Shown here piece by piece: positions 16,326-24,326 of a DNA stretch of 64,000 bases. Below the pieces are notes generated by a model, which ran no database searches, was not told the DNA's origin, and saw nothing but the letters and a program-made list of their open reading frames with translations. The stretch is from Eubacteriales bacterium (GTDB taxonomy: Bacteria > Bacillota > Clostridia > Oscillospirales > Oscillospiraceae). Position 1 is the first letter of the stretch; each line of letters starts with the position of its first letter. A program made the position numbers and the translations under genes. The stretch spans positions 1 through 64,000 of the forward strand of contig JAUNNH010000009.1 of the NCBI GenBank assembly GCA_030531505.1, read 5' to 3'.

Positions 16326-17522
16326 TTACTTGACGGTGAAGTACTTCTCGGGGATCTCGATCTCGGTGGAGCCCATGTAGTGGCCCGGGTTGCCCATGAT
16401 GTAGGTATCCTGATAGATCAGGAAGAAGTTCTCGGACTTGACGCCGGTCTCGGCATTGGTGAAGGCAGAGCCGTTCCACTCGGCGCCGGGAGAGTACACG
16501 CTGAAGGCAGCGGAGATATCGTCGAGGTCGCAGAGCTCGCTGTTGCCCTCGATGACGTTCTTGGCATGCTCGGCCAGGCCCGCGGAGACGGTGAAGCCGT
16601 AGGAGTAGGCCCAGGTGCCGAAGCGGTCGGCGCCGCCCTTCTCGCAGACAGCGGCCTCAACCTTGGCGAGGATGGCGGGGAAATCGCCGGCCTCGGCGGT
16701 CAGGTCAATACCCAGCGCGCCGGGATAGCCCATCAGAGGAGAGGGCAGGTCGGCCTCGACGAAGCAGCCGCCGTAGGCGAGGAGCTGCTTGAGCAGAGGC
16801 TCGGTGTGCGCGTCGTTGGTGCAGAAGTAAGCGGAGTTCTTGCCGTACTTCTCGATCCACTCGGGGGCCTTCTCAAGGATGTAGGCCTGGGCGCCGGCAA
16901 CACCGACGTCCGTCGTGGGGTCGGGAGCGGTCTCGAGCACGAAGTTCATGCCGAACTCCTCGCAGGCGGCCTTCATGACGGCCACGCGGCGGCTCATGGT
17001 CTCATAGGACATGTGGCGCGGGAAGGAGATGTGCACGAAGGTGTCGCAGCCGAGCTCGTGCGCGGTGCGGATCATCAGGTAGCCGCGGGCGACGAAGTCG
17101 TTGTTGGTGGTCAGGTCGGCGGCGCTCTCGATCAGGGCGATATCCTCGTGGGACTCACCGGCGATGCAGATGATGTCGGGACGGCGCTCTTTGATCTGGC
17201 GGAAGGCCTCGGCGGTGCCGGGAACGGCCTGGTTGACGATGATGGCCTTCATCAGAGGATCGTCGGACATGTTGACGATGGTCTGGATGGTGGTCTCGAG
17301 CTCTTCGGTGAAGTTGTCGGGATAGATGGCCAGCTTGACCATATCCTCGCCGTACTTGGCCTGGAAGGCCTCGGCGCCGCGGCGGTCGTCCTCACTCTGG
17401 GAGACGGAGCCGGTGATGATGCCGATGTGGAACTCTTCCTCGGCAGCGGCGGTGGGCATTCCGATGGCCGCCAGCGCGAACACCATAGTCAGCGCAAGCA
17501 GAAGGGAAAGCAGCTTTTTCAT
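16326..17522 (-). CDS. DUF3798 family extracellular ligand-binding protein
   Basis: A 398-residue secreted protein and first gene of the transporter operon. The signal peptide (core residues 4-22, cleavage near AAA) lacks a lipobox cysteine. The mature start FHIGIITGSVSQSEDDRRGAE is the characteristic opening of DUF3798 proteins, which have a periplasmic-binding-protein-like fold. Operon position ahead of a duplicated ATPase and two RbsC-type permeases makes it the ligand receptor. A promoter (TTGTCA-17-TATAGT) and an imperfect palindrome precede it. No ligand is known to me for the family; the two flanking flavin reductases suggest an electron acceptor, its product or a cofactor. Confidence 0.85.
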   Translation of the reverse strand: MKKLLSLLLALTMVFALAAIGMPTAAAEEEFHIGIITGSVSQSEDDRRGAEAFQAKYGEDMVKLAIYPDNFTEELETTIQTIVNMSDDPLMKAIIVNQAVPGTAEAFRQIKERRPDIICIAGESHEDIALIESAADLTTNNDFVARGYLMIRTAHELGCDTFVHISFPRHMSYETMSRRVAVMKAACEEFGMNFVLETAPDPTTDVGVAGAQAYILEKAPEWIEKYGKNSAYFCTNDAHTEPLLKQLLAYGGCFVEADLPSPLMGYPGALGIDLTAEAGDFPAILAKVEAAVCEKGGADRFGTWAYSYGFTVSAGLAEHAKNVIEGNSELCDLDDISAAFSVYSPGAEWNGSAFTNAETGVKSENFFLIYQDTYIMGNPGHYMGSTEIEIPEKYFTVK

Positions 17523-17589
17523 AGTTTCCTCCTTACATTTTTTTGAAGCCTCTCCCCCGGCGGACCGGTGAAAGCGCCTCGTTTGCTTC

Positions 17590-17616
17590 TTTTGAAGTGC
17601 ATACGGTACATCAAAA
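17590..17616. promoter_or_regulatory. Imperfect palindrome in the DUF3798 leader
   Basis: TTTTGAAGT at 17590-17598 and ACATCAAAA at 17608-17616 pair at eight of nine positions. It lies between the promoter and the start codon and could be a repressor site or an RNA hairpin. Confidence 0.4.
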
Positions 17617-17627
17617 GACTATATTCT

Positions 17628-17656
17628 ACTATAGCATGCCCGACGTGTCTTGACAA
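17628..17656 (-). promoter_or_regulatory. Promoter of the DUF3798 ABC operon
   Basis: Read on the minus strand: TTGTCA, 17 bases, TATAGT, with a TGC extension before the -10. The transcript would begin about 105 bases before the start codon. Confidence 0.75.
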
Positions 17657-17708
17657 GATTTTTTTGGTTTTTTTCTCCATCCGGCAGCATATTTATACAG
17701 TTTTGCCG

Positions 17709-17739
17709 AAAAAAACCGGCTCCCCTTGCGGGGAGCCGG
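17709..17739 (-). terminator. Terminator of the Tat-exported flavoprotein gene
   Basis: CCGGCTCCCC pairs with GGGGAGCCGG around TTGC, followed on the minus strand by a run of seven T. Confidence 0.85.
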
Positions 17740-17760
17740 TCAAGTCTTGCGGAGCTTTCT

Positions 17761-19311
17761 TTACAGGGCTTCGTTGGCCGCGGCGTTGCGTCCGGCCTTT
17801 CTGCCCCAGTGCACGGTGGAGAGGACCGCCGTGCCGGAGCCGGGATAGAAGAGGCCCGCCCAGCCGCCGGAGCAGAGGCCGCCGGCGTAGAGGTGCTCGA
17901 TGGGCGTGCCGTCGAAGCGGCAGACCTGCGCGTCGGTGTTGATCTTCAGGCCGCCCAGGGTGCCCAGGTTATAGGTCTGGGTCTTCGCGGCGTAGAAGGG
18001 ACCGACCTCGATGGGATTGAGGCACTGGGTCTTGCCGAAGGCGGTGTCGACGCCCTTGGCGCAGTCGGCGTTCCAGGTGGCGAGGGTGCTCTTGAGGCCC
18101 TCGGCGCTCACACCGATCGCCTCGGCGAGCTCCTCGATGGTGTCGGCCTTGACGACGCTGCCGGCCTCGACGTCCGCGGAGAGATCCTCGGAGGTAAAGC
18201 CCATGGCCGTGCCGCCCTCGCGGTCGACCGCGGCCTGGTCGGTGACGGTCCAGCTGATGTGGTCGTCCTGGTTGAAGACCGCGTTCATGTAGTAGCCGTA
18301 CTGGCACCACTCATCGACGAAGCGCTGGCCGTACTTGTTGACGGAGATACCGGTGGTGCAGCCGCCGATGTTGCTGGTGGGATCGCGGCCGATGGAGCCG
18401 TTGAGGCTGACGTTGATGCCGCCGCCGATACCGGCCAGGCCCGCGCCGACCTCCATGCCCATGCGGATGCCGTCGCCGGTGTTGCCGACGCAGGAGCCGG
18501 CGATGTTGCCGGGCTCGGTCAGCGCGATGTACTGGGACTTGCTCATGCCCTTGGCCATCTCGAGGTTGTGGTCGTAGCCGGAGGTGGCGAGGACGACGCC
18601 CTTGCGCGCCTTGATGCGGATCTCCTGGCCGTCCTTCTCGACGATCGCGCCGATGACCGCGCCGTTCTCGTTGGTGAGGAGCTTCTTGCCCGCGGTGTTG
18701 GTCTCGCAGACCGCGCCGGCCGCCTGAGCGCGCGCCCAGATCGGATCGACGTGGAAGTGGCCGAGACCGGGGATGCCGGCCGTGCCGGAGGTCTCGTCGC
18801 CGGGCAGGTGGATACGGGGACGGATGTACTCGTTCAGGCCGGGGATGTCGGGCACGCCGAAGACCGTGACGTAGTTGATGCCGCACTCCTTGCACCACAG
18901 GAAGTCGTCGTGGCTGCCCTCGCACATGTCGTAGCAGACCTCGTCGTCGATGTAGGTGCCGCCGCAGCCCTTGTAGTACTGGAACATGAGCTCCGCGCTG
19001 TCGTCGGTGGTGCCGGTGAACTCCGCCTGCTCGTCGGTGCCCCAGGCGTGGATCATGCCGCCGGACATGAGCGTGGAGCCGCCCATGAAGCCGAGCTTCT
19101 CCACGACCAGGACCTCGGCGCCGGCCTCGGCCGCCTCGCAGGCCGCGGCCACGCCGGTGCCGCCGCCGCCGATGATGAGCACGTCGACCTCACGGTCGAA
19201 GCCGGGCTCCTCGGCGCCGGCCTTCACAGCCGGGACGACGCTGCCGATCAGACCGGCCGCCGCAACGGCGGCGCCGGACTTCAGGAACTGTCTGCGGGAA
19301 AGGTTTTTCAT
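17761..19311 (-). CDS. Tat-exported FAD-dependent reductase (fumarate reductase flavoprotein family)
   Basis: A 516-residue flavoprotein with a twin-arginine signal (SRRQFLK at residues 5-11, then a hydrophobic stretch), so it is exported folded with FAD bound. The FAD-binding loop IIGGGGTG lies near residue 46 and the family's GGSTLMSGG near residue 76. The C-terminal LGGLKIN and GLCSGGWAG segments complete the FAD-binding half typical of urocanate reductase and 3-ketosteroid dehydrogenase relatives. It has no FMN-binding or haem domain, so electrons must come from a separate carrier. It is transcribed alone, upstream of the DUF3798 operon in the same direction. The substrate cannot be read from sequence. 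Confidence 0.87.
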   Translation of the reverse strand: MKNLSRRQFLKSGAAVAAAGLIGSVVPAVKAGAEEPGFDREVDVLIIGGGGTGVAAACEAAEAGAEVLVVEKLGFMGGSTLMSGGMIHAWGTDEQAEFTGTTDDSAELMFQYYKGCGGTYIDDEVCYDMCEGSHDDFLWCKECGINYVTVFGVPDIPGLNEYIRPRIHLPGDETSGTAGIPGLGHFHVDPIWARAQAAGAVCETNTAGKKLLTNENGAVIGAIVEKDGQEIRIKARKGVVLATSGYDHNLEMAKGMSKSQYIALTEPGNIAGSCVGNTGDGIRMGMEVGAGLAGIGGGINVSLNGSIGRDPTSNIGGCTTGISVNKYGQRFVDEWCQYGYYMNAVFNQDDHISWTVTDQAAVDREGGTAMGFTSEDLSADVEAGSVVKADTIEELAEAIGVSAEGLKSTLATWNADCAKGVDTAFGKTQCLNPIEVGPFYAAKTQTYNLGTLGGLKINTDAQVCRFDGTPIEHLYAGGLCSGGWAGLFYPGSGTAVLSTVHWGRKAGRNAAANEAL

Positions 19312-19373
19312 GCTGTTGTTTCCTCCTGTTTTATTCGTTTTATAGGTTTTTCCTGCTTTTCAGTATAGTCATT

Positions 19374-19577
19374 ATAATGACTATATGATAGCGAAAAGCC
19401 AAAAAGCTTTTCGCCGCGCGGCTTTGCCGCGCAGCCAAACAGCTTAGCTGTTTGGCCATGTATTCATTTCAATGAGCATCGGGCGAATGACCCTTTGGGT
19501 CATTCGCTGCCAAACTTGTCGTTTGGCAGCGAGAACGATCGAATTTGCGATCGTTCTCGCCATCCGATAATCATTAT
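19374..19577 (-). repeat. Seven-hairpin repeat element (copy D, inverted)
   Basis: A full 204-bp copy in the opposite orientation to B and C, nearly identical to copy C through all seven stems. It differs mainly at one end, where GATAGCG replaces GATGGCG, and by ATAATGACTATAT. It sits between the flavoprotein promoter region and the TetR terminator. Confidence 0.9.
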
Positions 19578-19581
19578 AAAA

Positions 19582-19625
19582 AATCGCGGCGGGAAAGACA
19601 AGCGTTCCCGCCGCGATTGAGACTT
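19582..19625 (-). terminator. Terminator of the sialic-acid operon (after the TetR gene)
   Basis: AATCGCGGCGGGAA pairs with TTCCCGCCGCGATT around a nine-base loop, followed on the minus strand by six T. The plus strand also has a T-run after the stem. Confidence 0.85.
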
Positions 19626-19664
19626 TTTTGACAAATTGTTTCACTCTGTCGGGACGTTCCCCTG

Positions 19665-20222
19665 TCAGGTGAAGTAGGCCCGGAAGGCGTCCGGGACGTT
19701 CTCATACAGGATCGTGACCAGCTGCTCCAGCGGCAGCTCCGCCCGGTCCTCCACCCATCTCTGCGTGACGGCCAGACCGCCGGAGACGTAGGCGATGAGC
19801 CGGTAGGCGTTGGCAGGGTCCTCGGGGTCGACGCCGTGCTGACGCAGCACGTCCTTCTCCAGGCGCAGCGTGCGCTCGAAGATATAGTGGCTGAGGGAAT
19901 TGCGGTCGGCGGAGTGGAAGGCGTTGCGGAAGAAGAGCCAGTGCTCCCCGATCACCCGGTAGATCCGCTCGATCGAGTCGCGCCAGGAGTTGCCGTCGTG
20001 GAAGGTGAAGAGCGTGGTCTCCAGGATCTTCTCATAGCTGCGATTGAGCAGGTCGTACTTGTCGCGGTAGCGCCGGTAAAAGCCCGAGCGGCTCACATGC
20101 GCCTCTTCCAGGATCTGCGTGACGCTGATCTTGTCGAGGGGCGTTGTGAGCATGATGGTATAGAGCGCGTCGAAGAGCGCCTGCTCGCAGTCCTTGTCCT
20201 TCTGATAGACGTCCTTGATCAT
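19665..20222 (-). CDS. TetR-family transcriptional regulator
   Basis: A 185-residue regulator. The N-terminal helix-turn-helix includes ISVTQILEEAHVSRSGFYRRYRDK near residues 35-57, a typical TetR recognition segment. The C-terminal domain is helical and ligand-binding in the family. The ATG at 20222 follows GAAGGA by about six bases; upstream in-frame codons lie inside the preceding gene. It is the last gene of the operon with nagA, only ten bases after its stop, so it is made together with amino-sugar genes. Its targets are unknown; no clear TetR palindrome was found nearby. Confidence 0.85.
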   Translation of the reverse strand: MIKDVYQKDKDCEQALFDALYTIMLTTPLDKISVTQILEEAHVSRSGFYRRYRDKYDLLNRSYEKILETTLFTFHDGNSWRDSIERIYRVIGEHWLFFRNAFHSADRNSLSHYIFERTLRLEKDVLRQHGVDPEDPANAYRLIAYVSGGLAVTQRWVEDRAELPLEQLVTILYENVPDAFRAYFT

Positions 20223-20232
20223 GGCCGGTCCT

Positions 20233-21357
20233 TCAGTCCAGGCGTTCGCCGCCGAGGTAGACCGCGCGCCGTGCAAGCTCCGGTCCGCAGACGACGAAGT
20301 CCGCGTATTTGCCGGGCTCGATGGAGCCGATCTTCTCCGCGCAGCCGAGCTCCCTCGCCGGCAGGATCGTCGCCGCGCGGATCGCCTGCGCCGCGGGCAC
20401 GCCGCAGCCGATCACGGTCAGCAGGCAGTCGTAGAGGTTCGAGGCCGAGCCCGCGATGGTCCCGTCCGCGAGTGTCGCGAGGCGGCCCTTGAGCCAGATC
20501 GCCTGGCCGCCGAGCTCGTACTCCCCGTCCGGCATGCCGCAGCAGCGCAGCGAGTCGGAGATGATGCAGAGCCGCTCCGGGAAGAGCCGGAAGGCCAGCC
20601 GGATCACGCTCGGGTGGATATGCAGCCCGTCGCCGATGAGCTCCGCGACCACGTCCTCCCGCTCCGCCGCGGCGCCGATGACGCCGGGCTTGCGGTGGTG
20701 CAGGGGCGGCATGGCGTTGAAGAGGTGCGTGACGTGCCGGGCGCCCGCGTCGAAGACACGGCAGGCGGCCTCATAGTCGGCGTCGGTGTGCGCGATCGAG
20801 ACCGTGCAGAGCGCGCTGACCGCCCGCGTGAATTCCTCCGCGCCCTCGAGCTCCGCCGCGACGTCCGCAAGACGGATCAGCCCGCCGCAGCCCTCCTGGA
20901 GCTTTCGGAAGGCCTCCGCGTCCGGCAGGCGCAGATAGGCCGCGTTCTGCGCGCCCTTTTTCTTCTCGGAGAAGAAGGGCCCCTCCATGTGGATGCCCAT
21001 GATCCGGGCGCAGCCGCGCGGCTGCTCGTCCCGGAGACGGCGGCCCGTCGCGAAGGCCTGCGCGAGCGTCTCGTAGGGCAGGGTCATCGAAGTCGGCGCA
21101 AACGAGGTCACGCCGCTGCGCGCCGAGTAGGCCGCCATTTTTTTAAGCCCCTCGTAGTCCCCGTCGGAGAAGTCCGCCCCGCTGTTGCCGTGGGTGTGGA
21201 TATCCACGAGGCCCGGGATCACGGCCGCGCCCTGCAGGTCGAGACCGTCCTCCGCCGGGACCGTGTCCAGAATCTCGGTGAAGAGCCCGTCCTCCACCCG
21301 GAAGCTCCCGCGGCGAAAGCCCTCGCCTCTGAAAATGTCCGCGTTCTTGAAAAGCAT
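20233..21357 (-). CDS. nagA: N-acetylglucosamine-6-phosphate deacetylase
   Basis: A 374-residue amidohydrolase that removes acetate from GlcNAc-6-phosphate to give glucosamine-6-phosphate. The TIM-barrel start IPGLVDIHTHG lies near residue 43. Family metal and substrate residues are seen in HMEGPF, the His pair regions IAHTDA and THLFNAMPPLHHR, and the catalytic Asp in ISDSLRCCG. The ATG at 21357 follows AAAGGGAGG; a longer frame upstream has no such site. It follows neuraminate lyase in the operon, matching the Neu5Ac to ManNAc to GlcNAc route. No nagB is present in the window. Confidence 0.92.
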   Translation of the reverse strand: MLFKNADIFRGEGFRRGSFRVEDGLFTEILDTVPAEDGLDLQGAAVIPGLVDIHTHGNSGADFSDGDYEGLKKMAAYSARSGVTSFAPTSMTLPYETLAQAFATGRRLRDEQPRGCARIMGIHMEGPFFSEKKKGAQNAAYLRLPDAEAFRKLQEGCGGLIRLADVAAELEGAEEFTRAVSALCTVSIAHTDADYEAACRVFDAGARHVTHLFNAMPPLHHRKPGVIGAAAEREDVVAELIGDGLHIHPSVIRLAFRLFPERLCIISDSLRCCGMPDGEYELGGQAIWLKGRLATLADGTIAGSASNLYDCLLTVIGCGVPAAQAIRAATILPARELGCAEKIGSIEPGKYADFVVCGPELARRAVYLGGERLD

Positions 21358-21393
21358 CGCGCATCCTCCCTTTCCGTTAAAAACCAATGCGGT

Positions 21394-21419
21394 GGGCCTG
21401 CCGTCTTGACGGCAGGCCC
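21394..21419 (-). terminator. Hairpin between neuraminate lyase and nagA
   Basis: A 12-bp GC-rich stem (GGGCCTGCCGTC and its complement) with a tiny loop. The nearest T-run on the minus strand is 11 bases away, so it is a weak terminator or processing site rather than a full stop. Confidence 0.5.
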
Positions 21420-21440
21420 GTGTCTTTTTGTCTGTGCTTG

Positions 21441-22349
21441 TCAGCAATACTTCGCGATCGCGTCGCGGATGTCCGCCGCGGCGGAGGCGCAGATCGCCTT
21501 ATCCTCTTCCGTCAGCGCGGCGAGCGGCTTGCGCACCGAGCCGACGTCCGGGCCGCCGTTCAGGCGCAGGATCTCCTTGATGGCGGCGTACATGTTGCCA
21601 TGGCAGGAGCACATCTTGTAGATGATGTGGCAGCAGGCGTCCTGGATCTCGCGCGCGCCGGCGATCTCGCCGCGGCCGATGAGCTCGAAGATCTTGAGGT
21701 AGAGCTCCGGCATCGCGCCGTAGGTCCCGCCGATGCCGCCGATCGCGCCGGCCACCAGGCCGGAGGCGAGCTGCTCGTCCGGGCCGTTGAAGACGATCGC
21801 GCCCTCGTCGCGCCACATCTCGATGTCCTGCACGGGCATGGAGGAGTTCTTCACGCCGATCACGCAGGGATTGCGAAGCATCTCGCGCAGCAGCGCGCCG
21901 CTCAGCGCGACGCCCGCGAGCTGCGGGATGTTGTAGATGATGAAGTCCGTGTGCGGCGCGGCGGAGGAGATGTCGTTCCAGTAGTCCGCGATGGCGTAGG
22001 GCGGCAGATGGAAGTAGATGGGCGGGATGGCCGCGATGGCGTCGACGCCCAGGCTCTCGGCATGGGCCGCGAGCTCCATGCTGTCGGCCGTGTTGTTGCA
22101 GGCGACGTGCGCGATGATGACGATGCGCCCCTTCGCGACGGCCATGACGTTCTCGAGCACGAGCTTGCGCTCGGCCACCGACTGGTAGATGCACTCGCCG
22201 GAAGAGCCGCCGACGTAGAGGCCGGTCACGCCCTTGCCGATCAGGTACTCGGTCAGCGCGCGCGTGCGCTCCGCGGAGACGGCGCCCGTCTCATCGTAGC
22301 AGGCGTAGAAGGCTGGGAAAATACCCGCATATTTTTTCAGATCTCTCAT
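21441..22349 (-). CDS. nanA: N-acetylneuraminate lyase (DHDPS/NAL family)
   Basis: A 302-residue class I aldolase that splits N-acetylneuraminate into ManNAc and pyruvate. The carboxylate-binding GGSSGE lies near residue 47, the catalytic Tyr in YNIP near residue 139, and the Schiff-base Lys in GVKNSS near residue 166. YNIP and the GxSSGE loop are closer to neuraminate lyases than to dihydrodipicolinate synthases. The gene sits between the permease genes and nagA in one operon, and an AGE-type epimerase and ROK-like kinase lie 10 kb away. Another 2-keto-3-deoxy sugar aldolase is the main alternative. Confidence 0.85.
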   Translation of the reverse strand: MRDLKKYAGIFPAFYACYDETGAVSAERTRALTEYLIGKGVTGLYVGGSSGECIYQSVAERKLVLENVMAVAKGRIVIIAHVACNNTADSMELAAHAESLGVDAIAAIPPIYFHLPPYAIADYWNDISSAAPHTDFIIYNIPQLAGVALSGALLREMLRNPCVIGVKNSSMPVQDIEMWRDEGAIVFNGPDEQLASGLVAGAIGGIGGTYGAMPELYLKIFELIGRGEIAGAREIQDACCHIIYKMCSCHGNMYAAIKEILRLNGGPDVGSVRKPLAALTEEDKAICASAAADIRDAIAKYC

Positions 22350-22358
22350 GGTTTCTCC

Positions 22359-23282
22359 TTATCCCTTGACGGCACCCATGGTGATGCCCTTGGTAAAGTA
22401 TTTCTGGAAGATGACGAACACGATGATGATCGGGACCGCGGCGAAGGCCGCGCCCGCCATGATCAGGCCGAAGTCCGTCGAGTTCTCGGCCTGCATGTTC
22501 GCGATGCCGAGGGAGATGGTCAGGTTCTTCGTCGAGGAGAGCATAATGAGCTGCATGAAGTAGTCGTTCCAGGAACTGATGAAGGTGAAGATCGCGAGCG
22601 CTCCGACACCCGGCTTGATCATCGGATAGACGATCGTGTTGAAGGTCTTGAGCTCGCCCGCGCCGTCGATGCGCGCGGCCTCGAGGATCTCGCCCGGAAT
22701 GCTCTCAGCAAACTGCTTCATCAGGAACACGCCGAAGGGCCAGCCGACAATGGGATAGACCACCGCGCTCGCGGTATTGTAGAGCTTCAGGGCGGACATC
22801 TCCCGGATCAGCGGGATCAGGATGACCTGCTTGGGCAGCGCCATGGCGCAGACGATCAGGGTAAAGACCAGCGTTCGTCCGACGAAGCGCTTCTTGGCGA
22901 GCGCATAGCCGGCGAGCGCCGCGGTCAGGCAGGTCAGCAGCATGGAGGCCACCGCCATCCAGACCGTGTTCAGCAGCCAGCGGATCGCCGCCGGGACCGT
23001 CGGACCCGCGGAGATCACCGGTGCGGTGCCGTCCTCGGTGAAGTATTGCCCGAAGGGCAGGGCGAACTCCCAGAGCGGCACCTTGAACTTGCTCATCAGC
23101 TTTTCGTAGTTCTTCATCGTCCACTCGCTCGGCCACCAGACCGGGGTCGTGGCGTTGATCTCCTTGCCGGTCTTGAAGGAGCCGGTGATGATCCAGTAGA
23201 GCGGGAAGGTGAAGAGGATCGCGAGGAGGATGACCATGACCAGCGCGAACACGCGGTAGGCCGTTGATTTCTGATTTCTCAT
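22359..23282 (-). CDS. Carbohydrate ABC importer permease (MalG type)
   Basis: A 307-residue permease with six membrane helices and the EAA loop EAARIDGAGELKTF near residue 210 that contacts the ATPase. It ends in the family's KGITMGAVKG. The ATG at 23282 is eight bases from AAGGGGG; a GTG six bases upstream is too close. Genes for binding protein, MalF-type partner and this protein precede neuraminate lyase, so the importer probably takes up sialic acid or a related amino sugar. No ATPase gene is in the operon; a shared MsmX-type ATPase is expected. Confidence 0.9.
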   Translation of the reverse strand: MRNQKSTAYRVFALVMVILLAILFTFPLYWIITGSFKTGKEINATTPVWWPSEWTMKNYEKLMSKFKVPLWEFALPFGQYFTEDGTAPVISAGPTVPAAIRWLLNTVWMAVASMLLTCLTAALAGYALAKKRFVGRTLVFTLIVCAMALPKQVILIPLIREMSALKLYNTASAVVYPIVGWPFGVFLMKQFAESIPGEILEAARIDGAGELKTFNTIVYPMIKPGVGALAIFTFISSWNDYFMQLIMLSSTKNLTISLGIANMQAENSTDFGLIMAGAAFAAVPIIIVFVIFQKYFTKGITMGAVKG

Positions 23283-23294
23283 GCCCACACCCCC

Positions 23295-24203
23295 TTAATC
23301 CTTGGACTGGCCCAGCTTGAACTGGATGGCCGAGAGCACCGCGATGATGATCATCAGCACCACACCCATGGCGTTTCCGTAGCCGTAGCGGTAGAGCTTG
23401 AAGGCCGTGTAGTAGATGTAGTACATGATCGTGTCGGTGCTGTGGTTCGGGCCGCCCGAGGTCAGCAGCTGGATCAGCGCAAAGCACTGGAAAGAGTTGA
23501 TGGTGGTGATGACCAGGATATACAGCGTGGTCGGCATGATCTGGGCCCACTTGATCTTCCAGAAAACCTGGGTCCGCGTCGCGCCGTCGACCTCGGCCGC
23601 CTCGACGAGGGACTGGTCGACGTTGCCGAGAGCGGAAACATAGAGCACGATCGGCTGGCCGACGGAGGTCGTGAACAGGATCAGGATGATGCACCAGAGC
23701 GCGTAGCGCGCGTCACCCAGCCAGTTGATGTTCTTCTCAATGAGTCCTGCGCCCTTGAGCAGGTAGTTGAAGATGCCGTAGTAGTTGTTGTACATCCACT
23801 TCCACACGACGGTGACCGCGACCGAGCCGGTGACGACCGGCAGGTAGAAGATCACGCGGAAGGCGGAGGTCAGCGCGGGCTTCATATCGGTAATGGCCGA
23901 GGCGACCCACAGCGAGAAGGCGCAGACCGTGGGCACGGCGACGACCACGATGGTCAGCGTGTTTTTCAGTGCGCCGAGGAAGACCTGGTCGCCGAGCAGC
24001 TCCTTATAGTTGCCGAAGCCGATGAAGGTATCCACGGTGTTCCGGCCCATGTTCGAGTCGAAGAAGCTGGTGTAGATGCACATGAACATGGGGTACACCA
24101 CAAAGGTGATAAAGAAGAAAAGGCTCGGCAGGAGGAAGAGGTAGCCCGCGATCGTCTCCCGCCGCACCAGGGCCCGGCTCAGGCCGGAGGATGATTTGCC
24201 CAT
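23295..24203 (-). CDS. Carbohydrate ABC importer permease (MalF type)
   Basis: A 302-residue permease with six membrane helices, partner of the MalG-type protein that begins 12 bases after its stop. The EAA loop EAAEVDGATRTQVF lies near residue 203. The ATG at 24203 is ten bases after AAAGGAG; the longer frame upstream runs through the intergenic hairpin and is rejected. Confidence 0.9.
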   Translation of the reverse strand: MGKSSSGLSRALVRRETIAGYLFLLPSLFFFITFVVYPMFMCIYTSFFDSNMGRNTVDTFIGFGNYKELLGDQVFLGALKNTLTIVVVAVPTVCAFSLWVASAITDMKPALTSAFRVIFYLPVVTGSVAVTVVWKWMYNNYYGIFNYLLKGAGLIEKNINWLGDARYALWCIILILFTTSVGQPIVLYVSALGNVDQSLVEAAEVDGATRTQVFWKIKWAQIMPTTLYILVITTINSFQCFALIQLLTSGGPNHSTDTIMYYIYYTAFKLYRYGYGNAMGVVLMIIIAVLSAIQFKLGQSKD

Positions 24204-24254
24204 AGGGAGAAAACTCCTTTCCTTATTTCGGAGTATAGCAGAAGTCCAAAAGGA

Positions 24255-24284
24255 CACCCTCCCTGCGCTGACGCAGGGAGGGTG
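24255..24284 (-). terminator. Hairpin between binding protein and permeases
   Basis: A 13-bp stem (CACCCTCCCTGCG with its complement) around CTGA. As in the other transporter operons here it separates the binding-protein gene from the permease genes and probably gives partial termination or mRNA end protection. Confidence 0.7.
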
Positions 24285-24326
24285 CGCACCCTTTACTCAG
24301 GATTCAGATGATCTTGTTCGCCGGAC

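Larger units (their letters stand above)
19312..19664. other. Intergenic region holding repeat copy D
   Basis: Apart from the ribosome-binding site of the flavoprotein gene, this stretch holds the inverted repeat copy D (19374-19577) and the terminator of the TetR gene (19582-19625). No gene is visible. Confidence 0.7.

Noticed and set aside
17650..19368. 572-codon plus-strand frame opposite the Tat flavoprotein
   Set aside because: Mirror frame of a certain gene; no family features.
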